From contig JBJSXF010000172.1 of the NCBI GenBank assembly GCA_046086225.1, positions 1 through 21,922 on the forward strand: 21,922 bases of DNA. Direction: 5' to 3'. The position numbers and the translations under genes are program-made. Shown here piece by piece: positions 7,988 through 14,940 of this stretch. Under the pieces are notes generated by a model. It did no database searches and was not told the DNA's origin. It worked only from the letters and a program-made list of their open reading frames with translations. Position 1 is the first letter of the stretch. Every line of letters begins with the position of its first letter. This DNA comes from JBJSXF01 sp046086225 (GTDB lineage: Bacteria; Actinomycetota; Acidimicrobiia; IMCC26256; PALSA-610).

Positions 7988-8389
7988 ATGCTGCTCACCG
8001 AAATCGATCACGTCGCCATCGCCGTCAACGACCTCGAGGCCGCGATCGCCTACTACCGCGACACGTTCGGCTGCGAGGTCGAGCACCGTGAGGTCGTGGA
8101 GCGCGACGGCGTCGAGGAGGCGTTGCTCAAGGTGGCCGACTCCTACGTCCAGCTCCTCACGCCGACCCGGGACGATTCGCCGGTCGCCAAGTACCTCGCG
8201 AGCAAGGGTGAGGGTCTGCACCACGTCGGCTACCGCGTGCGGGACTGCGGCGAGGCGCTCGAGTCGGTGAAGGCCAACGGGCACCGGGTGATCGACGAGG
8301 AGCCGCGGCCGGGCAGCCGGGGCACGACCGTCGCGTTCGTGCACCCCAAGGGCTCGCTCGGCACGCTCATCGAGCTCGTCCAGGAGTAG
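7988..8389 (+). CDS. mce: Methylmalonyl-CoA / ethylmalonyl-CoA epimerase
   Basis: This 133-residue vicinal-oxygen-chelate protein interconverts the 2R and 2S forms of methylmalonyl-CoA and, in this pathway, ethylmalonyl-CoA. Family landmarks are IDHVAIAV at the start (metal ligand H8), SYVQLL (Q55), GLHHVGYRV (H78/H79) and GTLIELVQ (E129). The open frame extends upstream, but the ATG at 7988 is preferred: family similarity begins there, and a -10 hexamer lies eight bases before it. It stands between ccr and the carboxylase, where it can serve both the ethylmalonyl- and methylmalonyl-CoA steps. Confidence 0.93.
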   Translation: MLLTEIDHVAIAVNDLEAAIAYYRDTFGCEVEHREVVERDGVEEALLKVADSYVQLLTPTRDDSPVAKYLASKGEGLHHVGYRVRDCGEALESVKANGHRVIDEEPRPGSRGTTVAFVHPKGSLGTLIELVQE

Positions 8390-8408
8390 GCGGGGCGCAG
8401 GCCCTCGC

Positions 8409-8414
8409 TAGCCT
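8409..8414 (+). promoter_or_regulatory. -10 element of the carboxylase beta gene, leaderless arrangement
   Basis: TAGCCT is followed by seven bases and the ATG at 8422, with no ribosome-binding site. It is the third such element within 1.9 kb of this strand. Confidence 0.55.
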
Positions 8415-8421
8415 GCCCGCC

Positions 8422-9987
8422 ATGCCGGACACCCCCCGCACGATCGAGGACCGCATCGCTGCGCTCGAGCAGCTGAAGACGGAAGCGCACCAGCCCGGCA
8501 GCGAGGCATCGGTGCGCCGTCAGCACGACCGCGGCAAGCTCACGGCACGCGAACGGATCGAGCGCTTCCTCGATCCCGGCTCGTTCGTGGAACTCGATCA
8601 GTTCGCCCGCCACCGGGCCCACGGTTTCGGCATCGAGGACACCCGGCCCCTCACCGACGGCGTGGTCACCGGCTGGGGAACCGTCGACGGCCGCAAGGTG
8701 TTCCTCTTCGCCCAGGACTTCACGGTGTTCGGCGGGGCGCTCGGCGAGGTGTTCGCCGAGAAGATCCACAAGGTCATGGACCTCGCGGCATCGACGGGCG
8801 CGCCGTTCATCGGTCTCAACGACGGCGCGGGCGCCCGCATCCAGGAGGGCGTCGTCTCGCTGGCGATGTACGGCGGCATCTTCCACCGCAACGTGCAGGC
8901 CTCGGGCGTCATCCCCCAGATCTCGGTGATCCTCGGCCCCTGTGCCGGCGGCGCGGTCTACTCGCCGGCGATGACCGACTTCATCTTCATGGTGAAGGAC
9001 ACGTCGTACATGTTCATCACCGGCCCCGACGTCGTGAAGGCGGCCACCGGCGAGGACGTCACCCAGCAGGAGCTCGGCGGCGCCATGACCCACGCCACGA
9101 AGTCGGGGGTCGCCACCTTCGTGGCCGACGACGAGGACCGGTGCCTCGAGCAGGTGCGCTACCTGCTCTCGTTCCTCCCGGCGAACAACCTCGAGGACCC
9201 GCCGTACTTCGCGCCCGACGACGATCCCGAGCGTCCGTGCGACAGCCTCGTCTCGCTCATGCCCGACTCGGCCAACCAGGCCTACGACATGAAGCAGGTC
9301 ATCGCCGATGTGGTCGACGACGGCGACTTCTTCGAGGTGTTCCCGTTCTGGGCGACCAACATCGTGTGCGGGTACGCGCGGCTCGACGGGCACGTCGTCG
9401 GCATCGTCGGCAACCAGCCCAAGATGCTCGCCGGCGCGCTCGACATCGATGCCTCGGAGAAGGCCGCGCGGTTCGTGCGCACCTGCGACGCCTTCAACAT
9501 CCCGCTCGTGACCTTCGTCGATGTGCCCGGGTTCATCCCCGGCACGAACCAGGAGCACGAGGGCATCATCCGGCACGGAGCCAAGCTCCTCTACGCCTAC
9601 TGCGAGGCGACCGTGCCCCGCATCCAGGTCATCACCCGCAAGGGCTACGGCGGTGCGTTCGTCGTCATGAACTCCAAGTCGATCGGCGCCGACATCGCCT
9701 ACGCGTGGCCGTCGGCCGAGATCGCGGTGATGGACGCGAACGGTGCGGCCAACATCATCTTCCGCCGGGAGATCGAGGAGGCCGCCGATCCGGTCGCCCG
9801 CAAGGCCGAACTCGTGGCCGAGTACGCCGAGCGGTTCGCCAACCCGTACCAGGCGGCCGAGCGGGGCTACGTCGACGACGTCATCGACCCGCGCGACACC
9901 CGGCGGATGCTCATCCGCTCGCTCACGATGCTGCGCACGAAGCGGGAGCAGCTCCCGGCCCGCAAGCACGGGAACGGCCCCCTGTGA
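8422..9987 (+). CDS. pccB: Acyl-CoA (propionyl-CoA) carboxylase, beta/carboxyltransferase subunit
   Basis: This 521-residue carboxyltransferase moves CO2 from biotin to an acyl-CoA, probably making methylmalonyl-CoA from propionyl-CoA. Both oxyanion-hole regions are present: GPCAGGAVYSP (from residue 172) and KGYGGAFVVM (407-416). Length and the HDRGKLTARERIERFLDPGSF opening are typical. The residue that gates substrate size in actinobacterial enzymes (Asp in propionyl-specific PccB, Ile in acetyl-accepting forms) is V414 here, so acetyl-CoA or broader specificity is possible. The matching epsilon subunit overlaps its stop by four bases. The biotin-bearing alpha subunit is not in the window. 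Confidence 0.93.
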   Translation: MPDTPRTIEDRIAALEQLKTEAHQPGSEASVRRQHDRGKLTARERIERFLDPGSFVELDQFARHRAHGFGIEDTRPLTDGVVTGWGTVDGRKVFLFAQDFTVFGGALGEVFAEKIHKVMDLAASTGAPFIGLNDGAGARIQEGVVSLAMYGGIFHRNVQASGVIPQISVILGPCAGGAVYSPAMTDFIFMVKDTSYMFITGPDVVKAATGEDVTQQELGGAMTHATKSGVATFVADDEDRCLEQVRYLLSFLPANNLEDPPYFAPDDDPERPCDSLVSLMPDSANQAYDMKQVIADVVDDGDFFEVFPFWATNIVCGYARLDGHVVGIVGNQPKMLAGALDIDASEKAARFVRTCDAFNIPLVTFVDVPGFIPGTNQEHEGIIRHGAKLLYAYCEATVPRIQVITRKGYGGAFVVMNSKSIGADIAYAWPSAEIAVMDANGAANIIFRREIEEAADPVARKAELVAEYAERFANPYQAAERGYVDDVIDPRDTRRMLIRSLTMLRTKREQLPARKHGNGPL

Positions 9988-10199
9988 GTCCGTCCGGGTC
10001 GCAGCCGGCGAGCATCGAGGAGGTCGCGGCCGCGGTGGCCGTCGCTGCGGTGCTGCGGGCCCGACCGGTTGCGGCGGCGCCCGAGCCGGAGACGCTGAGC
10101 ATGTGGGTCGAGGCCTCGCGACGGTCGGCCCAGCGGGCTCCGCTCCAGCGGGGACCCTGGCGGCTCTCGGGCCGGATCGGACGACGCGCCCGCACGTGA
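9984..10199 (+). CDS. Acyl-CoA carboxylase epsilon subunit
   Basis: This 71-residue protein matches the small actinobacterial acyl-CoA carboxylase epsilon family. An Ala/Val-rich helix begins SIEEVAAAVAVAAVL, and the C-terminal segment WVEASRRSAQRAPLQRG-PWRLSG has the usual conserved tryptophan-and-basic pattern. Epsilon subunits bind the beta subunit and raise carboxylase activity. The GTG start overlaps the beta-subunit stop in a GTGA junction, and its own TGA overlaps the GTG of the metallophosphoesterase in the same way. The assignment rests on this position plus the C-terminal pattern, because the family is short and divergent. Confidence 0.8.
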   Translation: MSPSGSQPASIEEVAAAVAVAAVLRARPVAAAPEPETLSMWVEASRRSAQRAPLQRGPWRLSGRIGRRART

Positions 10200-11299
10200 T
10201 CCACGACGCCGAGCTCTTCACCGTCGGCCCCGACGAGGTCGTCGTCACGTTCCGGACCGACGACGAACGCGAGGTCACCACGACGGTCGGTGATCGCGGC
10301 GTGGTCACCCGGGGTCGGTACCACTCGGCTCGCGTGACCGGGCTCGAGGCGGGCGCCGAGTACTCCCTTTCGGTGGAGGGCGCGGCGGCGGGTCCGCTGC
10401 TGCCGGATCGGGTGACGACGCTCGCCGCCGCGCCCGGTCGGCTGCTCGCGACCGTCGCCACCGTCAACGACGTGCACTTCGGCGAGACCGAGTGCGGTCT
10501 GCTCGGCACCCCCGAGGAGGTCGGTCCGGTGTTCGCGGCCGGCCCCGACGAGGAGCCTTACCCCGAGGTGATGAACCGCGGCGCCATCGATGCGATCGAG
10601 CGGCTCGATCCCGATGTCGTCGTGGTGAAGGGTGACCTCACCGACCGGGGCACCGAGGAGGAGTACGCGGCCTTCCGCCGGGCCTACGGCCGTCTCGGCG
10701 AACGCCTCCACCACGTGCGGGGCAACCACGACGCCATGATCAGCCACGAGATCGCGGCCCACGGCCCGATCGCGGTCGAGGTGCCGGGTGCGACGCTGGC
10801 GGTGCTCGACACGGTGCGCCCGGGCAGCGAGAAGGGCCGGATCACCCCGCCGCAGCTCGACTGGCTCGATGCGCTCGCGGCATCCGCCACCGGTCCGGTG
10901 CTCGTGTTCGGGCACCACCACCCGTGGGATCCGGCCTCGGAGGATCGCAACGAGCGCTACTTCGGCATCAACCCCGATGACAGCGAGGCCCTGTGCGCGG
11001 TGGTGGCCCGCCGCGAGGCGATCGTCGGCTACTTCGCCGGTCACACCCACCGCAACCGCGTGCGTCGGTTCGCCGCGGCCCGTTCGGTACCGATCGTCGA
11101 GGTGGCCTGCGTGAAGGACTACCCGGGGGCGTGGGCCGAGTACCGCATCCACGAGGGCGGCTACACCCAGCTCACCCGGCGCATCGCCGCCCCCGACGCG
11201 ATGGACTGGACCGAACGCACCCGCGGGATGTTCGCCGGCCTCTACCGCGACTACGCGCTCGGTGCGCTGTCCGATCGCTGCTTCACCGAGGTCTGCTGA
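10196..11299 (+). CDS. Calcineurin-like metallophosphoesterase
   Basis: This 367-residue protein has a beta-rich N-terminal part (about residues 1-80) resembling the fibronectin/purple-acid-phosphatase type, followed by a complete calcineurin-like phosphoesterase domain. The metal ligands are visible: D92 and H94 in NDVHFGE, D147 in GDLTDRG, N177-H178-D179 in RGNHD, H240 in FGHHH, and H283/H285 in AGHTHRN. GDLTDRGTEEEY resembles CpdA-type cyclic-nucleotide phosphodiesterases, but the substrate is unknown. No signal peptide is seen. The GTGA overlap with the epsilon subunit and the two-base gap to the CoA-transferase place it firmly inside the carboxylase operon, where no phosphoesterase is expected. 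Confidence 0.85.
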   Translation: MIHDAELFTVGPDEVVVTFRTDDEREVTTTVGDRGVVTRGRYHSARVTGLEAGAEYSLSVEGAAAGPLLPDRVTTLAAAPGRLLATVATVNDVHFGETECGLLGTPEEVGPVFAAGPDEEPYPEVMNRGAIDAIERLDPDVVVVKGDLTDRGTEEEYAAFRRAYGRLGERLHHVRGNHDAMISHEIAAHGPIAVEVPGATLAVLDTVRPGSEKGRITPPQLDWLDALAASATGPVLVFGHHHPWDPASEDRNERYFGINPDDSEALCAVVARREAIVGYFAGHTHRNRVRRFAAARSVPIVEVACVKDYPGAWAEYRIHEGGYTQLTRRIAAPDAMDWTERTRGMFAGLYRDYALGALSDRCFTEVC

Positions 11300-11301
11300 C
11301 G

Positions 11302-12459
11302 GTGGATGCCCTCGCCGGCCTGCGGGTCGTCGACGCCGCGGCGGTGTTCGCGGCGCCCGGTGCCGCCCGCTACCTCGCCGACTTCGGCGCCGACGTCATC
11401 AAGGTCGAGCCCCCGAGCGGCGACGGGGTGCGGCGCATGGGCTGGCTGCCGACCGACGGCTCCGACTCGTACATCTGGAAGCTCCTGGGCCGCAACAAGC
11501 GCTCGGTGGTCATCGACCTCAAGACCGACGCGGGGCGTGAGGCGTTCCTGCGCATCTGCGCCGGCGCCGACGTGCTCGTGGAGAACGCCCGACCCGGCAC
11601 GTTCGAACGCCTCGGCGTCGGCCCCGACGTCGTGTGCGCTCGCAACCCGCGGCTCGTGATGCTGCGGGTCACCGGATTCGGCCAGGACGGCCCGTACGCG
11701 TCGCGGCCCGGGTTCGCCACGATGGCCGAGGGCATGAGCGGGTTCGCCTCGATCAACGGTGAGCCGGGCGGCGCCCCGCTGCTGCCCCCGGTCGCGCTCA
11801 CCGACGAGGTGGCCGCGATCGCGGGTGCCTTCGCGGTGATGGTGGCATTGCGCCATCGCGACCGCACCGGCGAGGGCCAGGTCATCGACCTCAACCTGCT
11901 CGACGCCATCACCCAGGTGCTCGGGGCGCTGCCGTCGGCGGCGGCGCACCTCGGCTACGAACAGCCGCGGCTCGGCGCGGGCATCCCGTACACCGTGCCC
12001 CGGGGCACCTACCGGTGCGCCGACGGACGGTGGGTCGCGATCTCGACCTCGACCGATTCGGTCGCCCGGCGCGTCCTCGATCTCATCGGCGTCGGCGACG
12101 ACACCCGCTTCGCGACCTTCGACGGTCGGGCCGCGCACCGGACCGAGCTCGACGAGCGGGTAGCGGCGTGGGTCGGGGCCCGGCCCTCCGACGAGGTCAT
12201 GGCCGCGTTCGAGGCAGCCGACGCGGCGATCGCGCCCGTCTACTCGGTGACCGAGCTCATGGCCGATCCCCACGTGCGGGCCCGAGAGGTGTTCCGCGAG
12301 GTGGGCGGCATCGTGATGCAGGGGCCGATCGCCCGGCTGTCCCGCACCCCGGCCGAGCTGCGGTGGCCGGGGCGTCCGCTCGGTGCGGACACCGAGGCGG
12401 TGCTCGGGGCCGACGATCCCTGGACGGCGGCGATCGACTCGACCGACGCGTCCGAGTAG
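11302..12459 (+). CDS. Family III (CaiB/BaiF) CoA-transferase
   Basis: This 385-residue enzyme moves CoA between carboxylic acids, or is a racemase of the same fold. Hallmarks are the opening LAGLRVVDAAAVFAAPGAARYLADFGADVIKVE, the NKRSVVIDLK segment, VENARPGTFERLG, TGFGQDGPYASRPG and the expected catalytic aspartate D168 in ALTDEVAA. The GTG start lies two bases after the phosphoesterase stop. The substrate cannot be read directly. Given the neighbours, mesaconyl-CoA, methylsuccinyl-CoA or another branched C4-C5 diacid thioester is plausible. Its stop lies three bases from the end of the convergent GGDEF-like gene. Confidence 0.88.
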   Translation: MDALAGLRVVDAAAVFAAPGAARYLADFGADVIKVEPPSGDGVRRMGWLPTDGSDSYIWKLLGRNKRSVVIDLKTDAGREAFLRICAGADVLVENARPGTFERLGVGPDVVCARNPRLVMLRVTGFGQDGPYASRPGFATMAEGMSGFASINGEPGGAPLLPPVALTDEVAAIAGAFAVMVALRHRDRTGEGQVIDLNLLDAITQVLGALPSAAAHLGYEQPRLGAGIPYTVPRGTYRCADGRWVAISTSTDSVARRVLDLIGVGDDTRFATFDGRAAHRTELDERVAAWVGARPSDEVMAAFEAADAAIAPVYSVTELMADPHVRAREVFREVGGIVMQGPIARLSRTPAELRWPGRPLGADTEAVLGADDPWTAAIDSTDASE

Positions 12460-12462
12460 CGG

Positions 12463-12939
12463 CTACGCGCCGGACGCGCCCGCGATCACGACGCGATCGG
12501 TTCCCGAACCACCCGGCGCGTCGAGGGCGTGCACGGCCCGGTCGACGAGCTCGGCCGCGTCGAGGGCGTGCTCGGGGTAGCAGGCGATCCCGGCCGAGAC
12601 CGTGCACCGGGGACCGCCCGGCGCGGTGAGCAGGGCGCTGCGCACCCGGCGGGCCGCCCAGACCGCCCCCTCCTCGCCGGTGTCCTCGAGTACCGACGCG
12701 ATGCGGCGTCCGTCGAGACGGAAGGAGGCGTCGCTCTCCCGGAGGGTCTGCAGCACGATCTCGGCGACGAGCGCGAGCGCGGCCTCGTCGGCCGCGGCAT
12801 CGTCGATCGTGAAGCACACGACCGAGACCGGCTGGAGCGAGCGCCGGGCCGAGGCGACCTGCTGACGGGCGACGACGGTGAAGTGCTCGGCGGCGTACAG
12901 GCCGGTGGTGGGGTCGATGCCGTCGGGTGCGCCGCTCAC
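12463..12939 (-). CDS. Degenerate GGDEF-domain protein
   Basis: This 158-residue cytosolic protein keeps the frame of a diguanylate cyclase domain: DPTTGLYAAEHF at the start, a beta strand VSVVCFTIDD, and VSAGIACYPEHALDAAELVDRAVHALD at the end. The catalytic GGDEF position reads DGRRI (76-80 in SFRLDGRRIASVLED), so the two acidic metal ligands are replaced by arginines and cyclase activity is not expected. It may bind a nucleotide, act as a scaffold, or be a fast-evolving relic. A GTG at 12939, seven bases after the mutase stop, is the preferred start. An ATG at 12950 overlapping that stop is in another frame and ends after four codons. Starts inside the mutase gene remain possible. Confidence 0.7.
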   Translation of the reverse strand: MSGAPDGIDPTTGLYAAEHFTVVARQQVASARRSLQPVSVVCFTIDDAAADEAALALVAEIVLQTLRESDASFRLDGRRIASVLEDTGEEGAVWAARRVRSALLTAPGGPRCTVSAGIACYPEHALDAAELVDRAVHALDAPGGSGTDRVVIAGASGA

Positions 12940-12946
12940 ACCGGGT

Positions 12947-14938
12947 TCATCGGCCGGTGGGGGCCCCGGTCTGAGGGTTCGCGCCCGATCGGTGGGCGGC
13001 GGCGAGCTCGGCGATGTCCCGCATGATGGCGGCGAGGCGGTAATCCTTCGGGGTGTAGACGCGGGCGACACCCATGTCGGCCAGGCGGTCGCGGTCGGCA
13101 TCGGGGATGATCCCGCCCACCACCACCGGGGCGTCCACCCCGTCGGCCCGGAGCCGCTCGATGGTCTCGGGCACGAGGTCGAGGTGCGAGCCCGACAGGA
13201 TCGACAGACCCACGATGTCGACGTCCTCGTCGCGAGCGGCGGCGGCGATCTCGGTCGGGGTCAGGCGGATGCCCTGGTAGACGACCTCGATGCCGGCGTC
13301 CCGGGCCGCAACCGCGATCTGCTCGGCGCCGTTCGAATGGCCGTCGAGCCCCGGCTTACCGACGAGCAGGCGGATCGGTCCGCCGGACTGCTCGGCGAGG
13401 TCACGGACGCGGATCCGCACCTCCTCCATCTCGGCGCCGGGCTTGGCCGCCACCGATCCGACGCCGGTCGGGGCCCGGTACTCACCGAACACCTCGCGCA
13501 GTGCACCCGCCCACTCGCCGACCGTGCCTCCCACCTCGGCCAGGGCGACGGTGGCGGGAACGAGGTTCTCGTCGGTGGTCGCGGCGGCGCGGAGGCGGTC
13601 GACCGCCGCGGCCACCGCGTCGGCCTGACGGGCCGAGCGCCATTCGGCGATCGCGGCGACGTGCTCGCGCTCGACGGCGGGATCGACGGTCACGATCCCG
13701 CCCCGCTTGGCGATGTCGGCCAGCGGGGAAGGCTCGCTCTCGGTGAAGCAGTTGACGCCGACGACCTTCAGGTCGCCCGACTCGATGCGGCGCACGCGCT
13801 CGGCGTGCGACTGCACGAGCCGACCCTTCATGGCGTCGATCATGGCGAAGGAGCCGCCCCCCTCGAGCACCCAATCGAGCTCGGCCTGCGCGGCCTCGCA
13901 GAGCTCGTCGACCTTGCGCTCGATCACGACCGAGCCCTCGAAGAGATCGCCGTAGTCGAGGAGGTCGGACTCGAGCGCGAGCACCTGCTGGATGCGCAGC
14001 GACCACTGCTGATCCCAGGGCGTGGGGAGGCCGAGCGCCTCGTTCCAGCACGGCAGCTGTACGGCCCGGGCCCGGGCGTCGCGCGAGAGGGTCACGCCGA
14101 GCATCTCGATCACGATGCGCTGGAGGTTGTTCTCGGGCTGCTCCTCGGTGAGCCCGAGCGAGTTCACCTGCATGCCGTAGCGGAAGCGACGCAGGCGTTC
14201 GTCGGTGACCCCGTAGCGCTCGAGCCCGATGCGGTCCCAGAGGCGGGTGAAGGCCCGCACCTTGCAGACCTCCTCGACGAAGCGGATGCTCGCGTCGAGG
14301 AAGAACGAGATGCGCCCGAACACCTCGGGGAACTCGTCCTCGGGCACCTGCCCCGACTCGCGTACGGCGTCGAGCACCGCGATGGCGTTGGCGAGGCCGA
14401 ACGCGAGCTCTTGCACGGGCGTGGCGCCCGCCTCCTGCAGGTGGTACGGGCAGACGTTGATCGGGTTCCACTTGGGCACGTGGCGCACGGTGTGGGCGAC
14501 GAGGTCGACGGTGAGCCGCTTCGATGCGTCGGGCGGGAAGATGTACGTGCCGCGGGAGAGGTACTCCTTCAGCACGTCGTTCTGAGTGGTGCCCGAGAGC
14601 CGGTCGTGGGGGATGCCCTGCTCGTCGGCGAGGGCGACGTACATCCCGAAGAGCCACATGGCGGTGGCGTTGATGGTCATCGACGTGTTCATCTCGCCGA
14701 GCGGGATGCCGTCGAAGAGGGTGCGCATCTCGCCGAGATGCGGCACGGGTACGCCGACCTTGCCCACCTCGCCCCGGGCGAGGGGCTGGTCGGGGTCGTA
14801 GCCGGTCTGGGTCGGCAGGTCGAACGCGACCGACAGTCCGGTCTGACCCTTCGCCAGGTTCGTCCGGTAGAGGGCGTTCGACGCCCGGGCCGAGGAGTGG
14901 CCCGAGTACGTGCGGAAGAGCCAGGGCCGGTCGGCCAT
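12947..14938 (-). CDS. ecm: Ethylmalonyl-CoA mutase (MeaA type, B12-dependent)
   Basis: This 663-residue adenosylcobalamin enzyme rearranges (2R)-ethylmalonyl-CoA to methylsuccinyl-CoA. The N-terminal barrel opens with DRPWLFRTYSGHSS and LAKGQTGLSVAFDLPTQTGY, continues with MNTSMTINATAMW, and so follows MeaA/Ecm rather than the methylmalonyl-CoA mutase pattern. The B12 domain is fused at the C-terminus, with DGHSNG (D532, H534 as lower cobalt ligand, G537), LSILSGSH and GGIIPDAD. The single chain of about 660 residues is the usual Ecm size and shorter than methylmalonyl-CoA mutase. The ATG is two bases after the dehydrogenase stop. The presence of ccr supports ethylmalonyl-CoA as substrate; isobutyryl- or methylmalonyl-CoA mutase is less likely. 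Confidence 0.92.
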   Translation of the reverse strand: MADRPWLFRTYSGHSSARASNALYRTNLAKGQTGLSVAFDLPTQTGYDPDQPLARGEVGKVGVPVPHLGEMRTLFDGIPLGEMNTSMTINATAMWLFGMYVALADEQGIPHDRLSGTTQNDVLKEYLSRGTYIFPPDASKRLTVDLVAHTVRHVPKWNPINVCPYHLQEAGATPVQELAFGLANAIAVLDAVRESGQVPEDEFPEVFGRISFFLDASIRFVEEVCKVRAFTRLWDRIGLERYGVTDERLRRFRYGMQVNSLGLTEEQPENNLQRIVIEMLGVTLSRDARARAVQLPCWNEALGLPTPWDQQWSLRIQQVLALESDLLDYGDLFEGSVVIERKVDELCEAAQAELDWVLEGGGSFAMIDAMKGRLVQSHAERVRRIESGDLKVVGVNCFTESEPSPLADIAKRGGIVTVDPAVEREHVAAIAEWRSARQADAVAAAVDRLRAAATTDENLVPATVALAEVGGTVGEWAGALREVFGEYRAPTGVGSVAAKPGAEMEEVRIRVRDLAEQSGGPIRLLVGKPGLDGHSNGAEQIAVAARDAGIEVVYQGIRLTPTEIAAAARDEDVDIVGLSILSGSHLDLVPETIERLRADGVDAPVVVGGIIPDADRDRLADMGVARVYTPKDYRLAAIMRDIAELAAAHRSGANPQTGAPTGR

Positions 14939-14940
14939 CG

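Noticed and set aside
8230..10509. Long open frame of 759 codons on the minus strand
   Set aside because: It is antisense to the carboxylase, epsilon and phosphoesterase genes and lacks recognisable domains; GC-driven shadow.
12936..12950. ATGA overlap at the mutase stop as a start for the GGDEF-like gene
   Set aside because: That ATG is in a different frame and terminates after four codons; the in-frame GTG at 12939 is used instead.
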